The notes below the pieces were generated by a model. It was not told where the DNA came from and did not search any database. It saw only the letters and a list, made by a program, of their open reading frames with translations. A stretch of DNA of 6,748 nt from an uncultured Planctomycetaceae bacterium. Lineage in GTDB: Bacteria; Planctomycetota; Planctomycetia; Planctomycetales; Planctomycetaceae. Where the stretch lies: contig CAIXQV010000340.1 in NCBI GenBank assembly GCA_903921605.1, forward strand, positions 1 through 6,748, read 5' to 3'. The position numbers and the translations under genes were made by a program. Of the stretch, positions 1 through 5,654 are shown piece by piece; positions within the stretch are counted from its first letter, which is position 1, and each line of letters opens with the position of its first letter.

Positions 1-585
1 ACCTTCCACCAGAGCCTTCGAATAAAGACGTTGACTGCGTTCGGCCCATGCGTCCTGCTCACGGCGACTGATTTTCATTTCCTCCGCGATGTCTTCTACA
101 GTCTCTGCCATCGTGCGCTGACTAAAGCTGTCGATCAGGCCATCGGTAAGCATCGAATCCACAGCATGCTCGCTGATGTTTGATTCTGGCAGCGTTTCTC
201 CCTTGCCAGGACGAGCCAGCAGAAACGGCGACTGACTCATCGACTCAGTGCCACCGACCAGAACAATCTGCGCATCTCCGGACTTGATCGCCTGAGCTCC
301 CAAAAGAGCCGACTGCATACCAGAGCCGCACATCATGTTGATCGTGAAAGCGGGCGTCGTCATCGGAAGCTGAAGGCCGACTGCGATCTGTCGAGCGACG
401 TTCATTCCCTGGCCGGCCGACAGCACATTCCCAATGATCACCTGATCGATCACGCTGCGATCCAGTCCCGCCAGGGCACCATTTCCGGCGGCGACGGCAA
501 GCTCCACAGGACCTCGGTCCGCTAACGCTCCTCGGAATCGACCGAAGGGAGTTCGTTTGGCAGCAACGATGAAAACGCGTGACAT
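1..585 (-). CDS. Thiolase (acetyl-CoA acetyltransferase family), N-terminal half, cut by window edge
   Basis: Translating back from the ATG at 585 gives 195 residues that run open to the window edge, about half of a usual 390-residue thiolase. Visible family marks are the N-terminal strand with RTPFG (11-15), the nucleophilic cysteine Cys86 in NMMCGSGM (83-90), and GGTESMSQSP (111-120). Thiolases of this family condense or cleave acyl-CoA (two acetyl-CoA to acetoacetyl-CoA, or thiolysis of 3-ketoacyl-CoA) in the cytoplasm. The C-terminal His and Cys catalytic motifs lie outside the window, so a degradative or biosynthetic role cannot be decided. Where many family members have an HMG-T-x-AE motif in the CoA-binding loop, this protein reads SQRTMAE (155-161). 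The start is supported by the MSRVFIVAAKRTPFG amino terminus and by a TAA in the same frame at 604-606. A 14-codon leader ORF overlaps the start by one base. The family call is firm; substrate is unknown. Confidence 0.93.
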   Translation of the reverse strand, partial: MSRVFIVAAKRTPFGRFRGALADRGPVELAVAAGNGALAGLDRSVIDQVIIGNVLSAGQGMNVARQIAVGLQLPMTTPAFTINMMCGSGMQSALLGAQAIKSGDAQIVLVGGTESMSQSPFLLARPGKGETLPESNISEHAVDSMLTDGLIDSFSQRTMAETVEDIAEEMKISRREQDAWAERSQRLYSKALVEG

Positions 586-629
586 CAGAAGGAGCTTCTT
601 TGTTTAAAAAATCGGGGAATCATTAGCAT
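585..629 (-). CDS. Putative 14-codon leader ORF translationally coupled to the thiolase
   Basis: On the minus strand an ATG at 629-627 opens a short frame encoding MLMIPRFFKQRSSF, closed by TGA at 587-585. The last base of that stop is the first base of the thiolase ATG (TGATG), the classic arrangement for termination-reinitiation coupling. The leader has a consensus AGGAGG six bases upstream, whereas the thiolase ATG has only a weak purine stretch before it. The peptide is basic and hydrophobic, with no run of one amino acid that would indicate attenuation control. It could be a genuine leader or a chance ORF behind a chance AGGAGG. The overlap and spacing are seen directly; translation is inferred. 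Confidence 0.5.
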   Translation of the reverse strand: MLMIPRFFKQRSSF

Positions 630-635
630 GGAACG

Positions 636-641
636 CCTCCT
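636..641 (-). promoter_or_regulatory. Consensus Shine-Dalgarno AGGAGG before the leader ORF
   Basis: The minus strand reads AGGAGG, followed by a six-base spacer and the leader ATG at 629. It is the best ribosome binding site in the window. It is not in phase with the thiolase frame, which has a TAA at 606-604, so it cannot mark a longer thiolase. Confidence 0.55.
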
Positions 642-680
642 GCGAACATGTTTCCATCGAGCACAAACAGCGTGTTGATT

Positions 681-765
681 TAATCCTAACCCGCTGCGTC
701 AGCGAGGGATTGTTGTTGAAAACGCGGCGACTTTTATCCCTCACTGACGTGTCGGGTTGTGAAAA
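681..765. repeat. REP-like inverted repeat pair, locus 1
   Basis: Two copies of a roughly 31-base motif lie here in opposite orientation. The copy at 681-711 reads on the minus strand and the copy at 735-765 on the plus strand, with their ATCCCTC ends facing each other across 23 bases. The core is ATCCCTCRCTGACG, three variable bases, then CGGGTT. The inner 13-base arms (698-710 and 736-748) pair with one C-A mismatch on the plus strand, which becomes a G-U wobble in minus-strand RNA. The same motif occurs as another inverted pair at 5157-5248. The pair lies between the oxidoreductase terminator and the thiolase leader, so it falls outside both genes. Confidence 0.7.
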
Positions 766-780
766 GCAATTAAATGAACA

Positions 781-819
781 GCCACTAAGCCTGCAGGATC
801 CTCCGCAGGCTTAGTTGGC
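781..819 (-). terminator. Hairpin terminator of the Gfo/Idh/MocA gene
   Basis: ACTAAGCCTGC (784-794) and GCAGGCTTAGT (805-815) form a perfect 11-bp stem with a 10-base loop. The stem is lengthened by GCC/GGC (781-783 with 817-819) across one bulged base. It begins about 20 bases after the stop codon at 840. On the minus strand it is followed by the moderately T-rich TGTTCATTTAATTGCTTTTC. Position, stem quality and the downstream T content fit an intrinsic terminator, although the T tract is interrupted. Confidence 0.75.
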
Positions 820-839
820 CCATCCAGCTCATCGTTCAA

Positions 840-2294
840 TCAAACCTGATCCGGAGTCGGAATCTCGAATCCTCGTCGGTTCGCATCCTTTAACAGGGCG
901 TTCGCTTCGACCGCATAATCACCGACATGTGTCTCCGTTTCTGGATCAAATGTAATCCATGGTCCGACGGTGTATTCGGCTCCGTCTTCCGGAATGCCAA
1001 CGCCTGATTGGAGTGTGTCATGCAGTTTCAGAAAATGTTCGGCGGCGTCTTTGTTGTCGCCAAACTTACCCGCCTTAGCATTAAACGGGACCTTCTGGCC
1101 CAGACGGTAGGAATTATTCATCAGATGGCCCAAAACACAGCCATAATGAGCGTCATAAACGTTGCCGTTCGCAAGTTCAGGCTTGCCTTCGCGACAAGCC
1201 GTGACGAATGCAGCCCAGTTACCGCCCGGCGTGACCTTCCCTGGAGCGATATCCAACGTCTCGCCCTTTGAGCTGCCAGCCGGATAGTAGAGACCGCGAA
1301 TGATCTTGCCGCCATCTTCGAAGTAGTACTCATTCTCCACCTGGTGCTCATACTTCGGATAGTCAACATTTCGCACGTTGAAGAACACCTGCTGCCCGTT
1401 GGCGTATTCTGCAATTCCCATCATCGTGTTAGGAGTCTCCCCCTGGTCGTCCCATTTAAAGCGACCACCGATCGCCATCGCCTTCACCGGATGAGTCAAC
1501 TCCTTGTCCAGAGCCCATCGAGCGATGTCGAGCTGATGAGTTCCCTGATTGTTGAGGTCACCGTTCCCGGTCTTCCAGAACCAATGCCAGTTGTAGTGGA
1601 CGAGGTTGCCATGGAACTCATCGATCACAGCCGGCCCGCGCCAAAGATTCCAGTCCAGATTCTCGGGTGGAGCTGAGACAGGCTTGAGACCAATGCTGCC
1701 ACGTTTCTTGCAGCAGTAACCGTAAGAGATCTTCAGCTTGCCAAATTTCCCCGCCTGAATGGCTTCATGAAGTCCGGCGATTTTGGCATCGCTGCGACTT
1801 TGAGTGCCATGCTGGATGACCACTCCGTATTTTTCCTGAGCCGCAACGGCTATTCGACCTTCAGCCACATCGTGACTCATCGGCTTTTCAACATAGACAT
1901 GCTTGCCAGCCTGAGCACCCCAGATCGTCATCAGCGAGTGCCAGTGATTCGGGGTCGCGATGGAAATTGCATCCAGGTTCTTATCTTCCAGAGCTTCACG
2001 AACATCGGCGATCCCTTTGGCCTTGAAGTTCTCATTGAGCCTTGACTGCAGACCGGTCATCGCTTTGGCGAGTACATTCTTGTCTGGATCAACGATATAG
2101 GCGATCTCAACATTCCGTTGATCCATCCAGCCTGCCAGATGGCTTTGACCACGACCGTTCAAGCCAACGACTGCGATTCTAAGACGATCATTGGCGCCCA
2201 GAATTTTCCCTGAGGCCTTCGTGCCTGTCAGCAAAAGAGACGCCCCGGCCGCCGTTGATGTCTGCAGGAATCCTCGACGAGTTACTCTGGCCAT
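840..2294 (-). CDS. Tat-exported Gfo/Idh/MocA family oxidoreductase
   Basis: The protein has 484 residues and is a probable NAD(P)-dependent sugar or polyol dehydrogenase-like enzyme. The N terminus carries a twin-arginine signal, TRRGFLQ at 5-11 followed by a hydrophobic Ala/Leu-rich segment to about residue 28, so export across the cytoplasmic membrane in folded form is predicted. The Rossmann dinucleotide motif VVGLNGRG lies at 42-49. The family's EKP motif is at 136-138, with Lys137 the usual catalytic or cofactor-contact lysine. GTHQLDIARW at 251-260 holds His253 of the C-terminal substrate domain. The C-terminal half contains the large sheet domain typical of planctomycete paralogues. 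The start was set at the ATG at 2294 because GGAGA lies five bases upstream; a GTG four codons earlier is possible but would overlap that site. The gene stands alone, with a 252-bp leader region and a terminator hairpin after it. The natural substrate cannot be read from the sequence. Confidence 0.93.
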   Translation of the reverse strand: MARVTRRGFLQTSTAAGASLLLTGTKASGKILGANDRLRIAVVGLNGRGQSHLAGWMDQRNVEIAYIVDPDKNVLAKAMTGLQSRLNENFKAKGIADVREALEDKNLDAISIATPNHWHSLMTIWGAQAGKHVYVEKPMSHDVAEGRIAVAAQEKYGVVIQHGTQSRSDAKIAGLHEAIQAGKFGKLKISYGYCCKKRGSIGLKPVSAPPENLDWNLWRGPAVIDEFHGNLVHYNWHWFWKTGNGDLNNQGTHQLDIARWALDKELTHPVKAMAIGGRFKWDDQGETPNTMMGIAEYANGQQVFFNVRNVDYPKYEHQVENEYYFEDGGKIIRGLYYPAGSSKGETLDIAPGKVTPGGNWAAFVTACREGKPELANGNVYDAHYGCVLGHLMNNSYRLGQKVPFNAKAGKFGDNKDAAEHFLKLHDTLQSGVGIPEDGAEYTVGPWITFDPETETHVGDYAVEANALLKDANRRGFEIPTPDQV

Positions 2295-2299
2295 CACTG

Positions 2300-2304
2300 T
2301 CTCC
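2300..2304 (-). promoter_or_regulatory. Shine-Dalgarno GGAGA deciding the oxidoreductase start
   Basis: On the minus strand GGAGA is followed by five bases and the ATG at 2294. This favours the MARVTRRGFL start over the upstream in-frame GTG at 2306, whose own codon overlaps this site. Confidence 0.6.
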
Positions 2305-2413
2305 ACTCATGCATGAAAGTTCAGGAGTCTGTAAAAACCCGCGGCCGCCGGATGGAGCCACCACGTAATTGTAATTCGGACGCGGACATCTCTTCAATCG
2401 ACACAGAGTAGAC

Positions 2414-2486
2414 AGGTCCTAGGGCGTCGGTCAAATACTTTGTGGTGTGGGCCTCAGCCCACTTCTCCTCCAACTGACGAAGACCT
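2414..2486. repeat. Nested inverted-repeat element in the E2 to oxidoreductase spacer
   Basis: Three symmetric arms share one centre. They are AGGTC/GACCT (2414-2418 with 2482-2486), GTCGGT/ACTGAC (2426-2431 with 2473-2478, one G-T wobble) and the central GTGGGC-CTCA-GCCCAC (2447-2462, perfect 6-bp stem with a 4-base loop). Together they could fold as one branched or interrupted hairpin. It lies in the leader or promoter region of the oxidoreductase gene and may be an operator, a folded RNA leader or a small palindromic repeat. The central hairpin is certain as a sequence symmetry; the outer arms are short enough to be chance. Confidence 0.35.
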
Positions 2487-2531
2487 CACTAGCTACGACC
2501 CCATGCCTGCCCATCACGTCTGCCACGAGCA

Positions 2532-2561
2532 TTTCTGGGATTGAATCTACGATCCCAGAAA
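2532..2561 (-). terminator. Perfect 10-bp hairpin enclosing the E2 stop codon
   Basis: TTTCTGGGAT (2532-2541) and ATCCCAGAAA (2552-2561) are exact reverse complements separated by ten bases. The E2 stop codon TAG (2549-2547) lies in the loop, and the promoter-distal arm lies just past the gene. In the minus-strand transcript no T tract follows, so a classical intrinsic terminator is not fully supported. It could act as a 3' end stabiliser or with Rho. Confidence 0.5.
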
Positions 2562-3914
2562 AATCAATCGCGCGGCGGGATTCGCAATCGCGTTGACGAG
2601 CGTCTGCAGGAATCGCGCGGCTGGTGCGCCGTCGATGACTCGGTGATCAAAGGTCAGGCTCAGAGTCATGATCTGACGCACTTCGATGCGTCCATCTTCA
2701 CCAACGACAGGTTCTCGACGAATTGCCCCCAATCCAAGAATCGCCGTCTCCGGAAGATTAATGACGGGAGTAAAAGCATCAATGCCAAATGCGCCGAGGT
2801 TTGTAATTGTGAAAACGGCCCCCTGCATTTCCGATGTCGACAGCTTTCCATCGCGAGCCTTCTGGATGACTCGTGCAGATTCAACGGCAAGACTCATCAG
2901 ACTTTGACTGGAGACGTTCCGAATCACCGGCACGATCAGCCCTTCCGGAGTGTCAACGGCCAGACCAATATGAATCTGATCTGGATCTGGCTGAACAATG
3001 TCAGACCCCTCCCAACGGCTGGCCAGCAGCGGGAACTGAGTCAATGTTTCTGCCAAAAGCTTCGCGATGATATCGTGGATGGCTGGGACCGGTTTTTGTG
3101 CGGTCGCCTTGAACTGCTCTCGCAAACTCACAAGATTCGACGCGTCTACTCGACTGGTAATCGTCACGGGAACCGTCTGACGAGCGCTTTGTGACAGACG
3201 CTCGGCGATGATTTTCCGACGGCCCGTCACTGCGATTCGGCGACCAGCACTAGAAGCAGACGTCTTCGCGAGCACATCACGCTCCCGAATTCGACCTTCA
3301 CGACCACTGCCGTTCACATTCGTCAGATCAACCCCCATCTGCTTTGCCGCGCGCCGCGCGCGAGGAGTCGCGATGATTCGTCCGTCGGACTGTTCCAACG
3401 GTGAACTTGTGCTGAGACTCGCTGCGGCCTGTTGCACGTCGTCTTCGGTAATCCGACCATTGCTGCCAGTACCCGTGATCGAGGCCAGAGGAACATCTAA
3501 CTGACGAGCTAAACGACGGACGGACGGTGCTGCCGCGGGGACCACGACTTGCGTGTCAACAGATGCAATGTCAGCAATCCGAGTTGGTTCTGCTTTCGTC
3601 GCGGGGATGTCCGCCGCAGGAACTTTGAGCTGTGAGGAGCCCGGCTGCTGTGGATTTGCCAGAGTTTCACCCGGGGCCAGAAGGTAACCGACGATTGCTC
3701 CGACCTTCAGCACATCACCGGGCTTCGGACCACTGACGGTGATTGCGAGAACGCCTTCGTCAACCGCTTCGATTTCCTGAAGAGCTTTCTCGCCTTCCAG
3801 TTCGAACAGGATGTCGCCTCGACGGATGGCGTCTCCGGCTTCTTTTCTCCAGCCAGCGAAGGTTCCCTCTTCCATGGACCAGCCAAGTCGAGGAATCGAA
3901 ATTTCAAATGGCAT
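2547..3914 (-). CDS. 2-oxo acid dehydrogenase E2 (dihydrolipoamide acyltransferase) with two subunit-binding domains
   Basis: The 455-residue protein is an E2 core enzyme, which moves an acyl group from the lipoyl arm to CoA in a cytoplasmic 2-oxo acid dehydrogenase complex. Domains in order are one lipoyl domain (about 1-80) with the lipoyl lysine Lys43 in LEGEKA; a Pro/Ala-rich linker; a peripheral subunit-binding domain (about 129-164); a second such domain (about 181-217); and the catalytic domain (about 225-455), with TNLGAFG at 371-377 and the active-site motif DHRVIDG at 423-429 (His424, Asp428). Most bacterial E2 proteins have one binding domain. The start was set at the ATG at 3914 because GGAAGA lies six bases upstream and the lipoyl domain begins at once; an ATG 21 codons earlier has no ribosome site and adds only a low-complexity tail. 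No E1 or E3 gene is adjacent, so pyruvate, branched-chain or acetoin specificity remains open. Confidence 0.92.
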   Translation of the reverse strand: MPFEISIPRLGWSMEEGTFAGWRKEAGDAIRRGDILFELEGEKALQEIEAVDEGVLAITVSGPKPGDVLKVGAIVGYLLAPGETLANPQQPGSSQLKVPAADIPATKAEPTRIADIASVDTQVVVPAAAPSVRRLARQLDVPLASITGTGSNGRITEDDVQQAAASLSTSSPLEQSDGRIIATPRARRAAKQMGVDLTNVNGSGREGRIRERDVLAKTSASSAGRRIAVTGRRKIIAERLSQSARQTVPVTITSRVDASNLVSLREQFKATAQKPVPAIHDIIAKLLAETLTQFPLLASRWEGSDIVQPDPDQIHIGLAVDTPEGLIVPVIRNVSSQSLMSLAVESARVIQKARDGKLSTSEMQGAVFTITNLGAFGIDAFTPVINLPETAILGLGAIRREPVVGEDGRIEVRQIMTLSLTFDHRVIDGAPAARFLQTLVNAIANPAARLIFLGS

Positions 3915-4247
3915 ACTGTTTCTTCCGTTGACAACTTGTTCCGTTGAAGACGATGTACTGACGTCCCTGTATTTCATGCCGGCCGGTAACTCAGACGGGC
4001 CGGCACCTCAAGAATGCCCGAAACGCAGGCATGCCAGTAAATCATCGATGGAGACTGTCACTGCCTGCAGCCTCAACTATGCCCTGAAGATAACTAAAAA
4101 ACGTCCGATTTTGCCCCGGACTCGCAGTGAACTCCCGTTAGATTCTGAAATCATCGCGATTGTGGAGGGATTGAGTTAACCTTAATGGAAAACTGCGGAG
4201 AGCAAAACAAGCCTTTTTCTGCGGTGTTTTTGACTTGAAAGCTTCCC
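3915..4247. promoter_or_regulatory. Divergent promoter region with two inverted repeats
   Basis: This 333-bp region separates the divergent E2 and membrane-SRPBCC genes and should hold both promoters; I could not identify a convincing -35/-10 pair. It contains TGCCGGCC/GGCCGGCA (3977-3984 with 3998-4005, perfect 8 bp, 13-base loop). It also contains GCAGGCA/TGCCTGC (4025-4031 with 4062-4068, perfect 7 bp), which encloses a CAGT/ACTG pair (4035-4038 with 4054-4057). Either could be an operator or part of the E2 mRNA leader. No gene is seen here. Confidence 0.4.
3921..3926 (-). promoter_or_regulatory. Shine-Dalgarno GGAAGA deciding the E2 start
   Basis: GGAAGA on the minus strand sits six bases before the ATG at 3914. 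It supports the MPFEISIPRLGW start rather than the ATG at 3977, which is preceded only by GC-rich sequence. Confidence 0.55.
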
Positions 4248-5141
4248 GTGACTGATCCAACCACAACTTCTCCCCCGAGCTGGATCCGCGGATGGCTCCT
4301 GGCGGCCGGGTTCTACAACCTCGCATGGGGCGCTGCGAACATCATCTGGCCGAATGCCTTGTTCGATTTTGCCGGGGCAAAAAGGGTGAATTACCCCGAG
4401 ATCTGGCAGTGCGTCGGGATGATCGTGGGGGTTTACGGGATCGGCTATGCTATCGCCGCTGGAGATTCACGTCGGCATTGGCCCATCGTGCTGGTCGGGT
4501 TACTGGGAAAAATCTTTGGGCCAATCGGTTTTGCCTGGTCACTTTGGAACGGAGTCTTTCCTCCTCTGTTCGGAGTGACGCTGCTCACAAATGACCTACT
4601 CTGGTGGATCCCTTTCGTCCTGATTCTGAAGGATGCAGCAAAGTTCCACGGATTCAGTAGCAGCATCAATCGACGGTTCGTCATGGAGTCTAACATCGCT
4701 GCGACTCCCGAAACTGTGTTCCAGTTCCATGAAAGCCCCGGCGCTTTGACGCATCTCATTCCCCCGTGGGAGAACATGAAGGCCGTCGAATCATCCGGTT
4801 CTCTTCAGCCCGGCGCACGCGTTGTTTTGCAGGGAAACGTCGGGCCTGTTCCTGTTCGCTGGGTGGCAATGCACACGGAGTATCGATATCCCACGATGTT
4901 CGCAGATCGTCAGGAATCCGGGCCATTTGCCTTCTGGTATCATCGCCATTTCTGCCTCGAAAACTCTCGCGGCGGAACCTTGCTGCGAGACGAGGTCGAG
5001 TATCGAGCCCCATTTGGATTTCTGGGCATGCTGTTCGGTGACTGGATCATTCGCCGCAAACTGCAGAACATGTTCCAGTATCGCCACGACACGACTCGCA
5101 AATTGGTCGAGTCCGGAACTTGGCGAGTCAGCGTGGCTTGA
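4248..5141 (+). CDS. Membrane protein with N-terminal four-helix domain fused to a C-terminal SRPBCC domain
   Basis: The protein has 297 residues in two parts. Residues about 13-130 form four predicted hydrophobic helices (about 15-34, 53-71, 78-98, 107-127). The positively charged DSRRHW loop between helices 2 and 3 points to cytoplasmic N and C termini. Conserved-looking stretches are FYNLAWGAANIIWPN (22-36) and IWQCVGMIVGVYGIGYA (52-68). This half resembles, from memory, small stand-alone membrane proteins of unknown function that are often misnamed in databases. Residues about 142-286 resemble the SRPBCC (START/Bet v1-like) hydrophobic-ligand fold of the cell-division-inhibitor or TIGR01777-associated type, with features such as PPWENM (172-177), VRWVAMHTEY (203-212), SGPFAFWYHRH (224-234) and RRKLQNMFQYRH (269-280). 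The start is GTG, the only option, because an in-frame TGA lies 12 bases upstream; no clear ribosome site is seen. It may bind a lipid-like ligand at the membrane; this is inference. Confidence 0.8.
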   Translation: MTDPTTTSPPSWIRGWLLAAGFYNLAWGAANIIWPNALFDFAGAKRVNYPEIWQCVGMIVGVYGIGYAIAAGDSRRHWPIVLVGLLGKIFGPIGFAWSLWNGVFPPLFGVTLLTNDLLWWIPFVLILKDAAKFHGFSSSINRRFVMESNIAATPETVFQFHESPGALTHLIPPWENMKAVESSGSLQPGARVVLQGNVGPVPVRWVAMHTEYRYPTMFADRQESGPFAFWYHRHFCLENSRGGTLLRDEVEYRAPFGFLGMLFGDWIIRRKLQNMFQYRHDTTRKLVESGTWRVSVA

Positions 5142-5654
5142 TGTTTCCGTGCCTTGAAATCCCAACCCGAAACGTCAGTAAAGGATTGAGCCCTGGCGTT
5201 GCACAAGTGTTTCCGCAAATCCCTCGCTCACGCTTCGGTTTGTGATAAACGGAACTTACCTCGGGACTGCTGCTAAACCGCCAACCGATGCTGCGCGATT
5301 GTCGACGCGTACTTGCAAATTCGCAGCCTCCGTATCGGAAGGGCGAACCGATTGCGTCAAATCGGAGCACGCCAAGCCCGCCAAAATTCGCGTTCGCAGT
5401 ATCTCACTCAGTGCATGTAATACCAGCGATGAAAACCGGACCAATCACTAAGGGGACCGGAGTCGCACTTGTTTCAGAATTCGATTACTCTCCCGCAGAC
5501 CTGAATCTCGCGGACATGCTCGCTGGAAGCGAATCCTGTGGGCACACAAAACGAGACGGTAATCCTCAATCACCGGCTCAATTCAGAGCCCTGTTAATCG
5601 ACGCGGAGAACTGGAACAAGCTCCGCAGCACTTCCAAGAAACGCGGCAGATTCA
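5142..5654. other. Long intergenic region without a supported gene
   Basis: The 513 bases between the SRPBCC fusion gene and the SDR hold the REP-like pair described separately. From about 5251 to 5654 I see no RNA gene, clear terminator or credible CDS. A plus-strand frame is open from before 5288, but its composition shows no recognisable protein and it runs on about 115 bases into the SDR in another frame. The SDR promoter is probably here but was not recognised. Confidence 0.6.
5157..5248. repeat. REP-like inverted repeat pair, locus 2
   Basis: The same motif as at 681-765 recurs here in the same face-to-face arrangement: a minus-strand copy at 5157-5187 and a plus-strand copy at 5218-5248, with 30 bases between. 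These two copies match at 22 of 31 positions. Across all four copies in the window, 17 of the first 28 positions are invariant, including ATCC, ACG and CGG-TT. The pair starts 15 bases after the stop codon of the membrane-SRPBCC gene. It may therefore serve as a transcript end or stabilising structure for that gene. Confidence 0.68.

Noticed and set aside
598..610. TTTTTTAAAC in the thiolase leader, resembling a -1 frameshift heptamer (TTTAAAC), as a way to join the leader and thiolase frames.
   Set aside because: The leader reads TTT-AAA-C, not the required T-TTA-AAC phase, and a -1 shift there meets TAA at once in the thiolase frame. The TGATG overlap explains the arrangement better.
2304..2306. 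GTG at 2306 as the oxidoreductase start.
   Set aside because: It overlaps the GGAGA site that is well placed for the ATG at 2294, and the extra four residues add nothing to the Tat signal.
2541..3194. A 217-codon plus-strand open frame.
   Set aside because: It lies antisense within the E2 catalytic domain, whose motifs are clear. The protein is low in recognisable features and is a shadow of E2 codon use.
3912..3977. Upstream ATG at 3977 as the E2 start, adding 21 residues.
   Set aside because: No ribosome site precedes it, it sits in an inverted repeat, the extra residues are low complexity, and the ATG at 3914 has GGAAGA at good spacing and starts the lipoyl domain directly.
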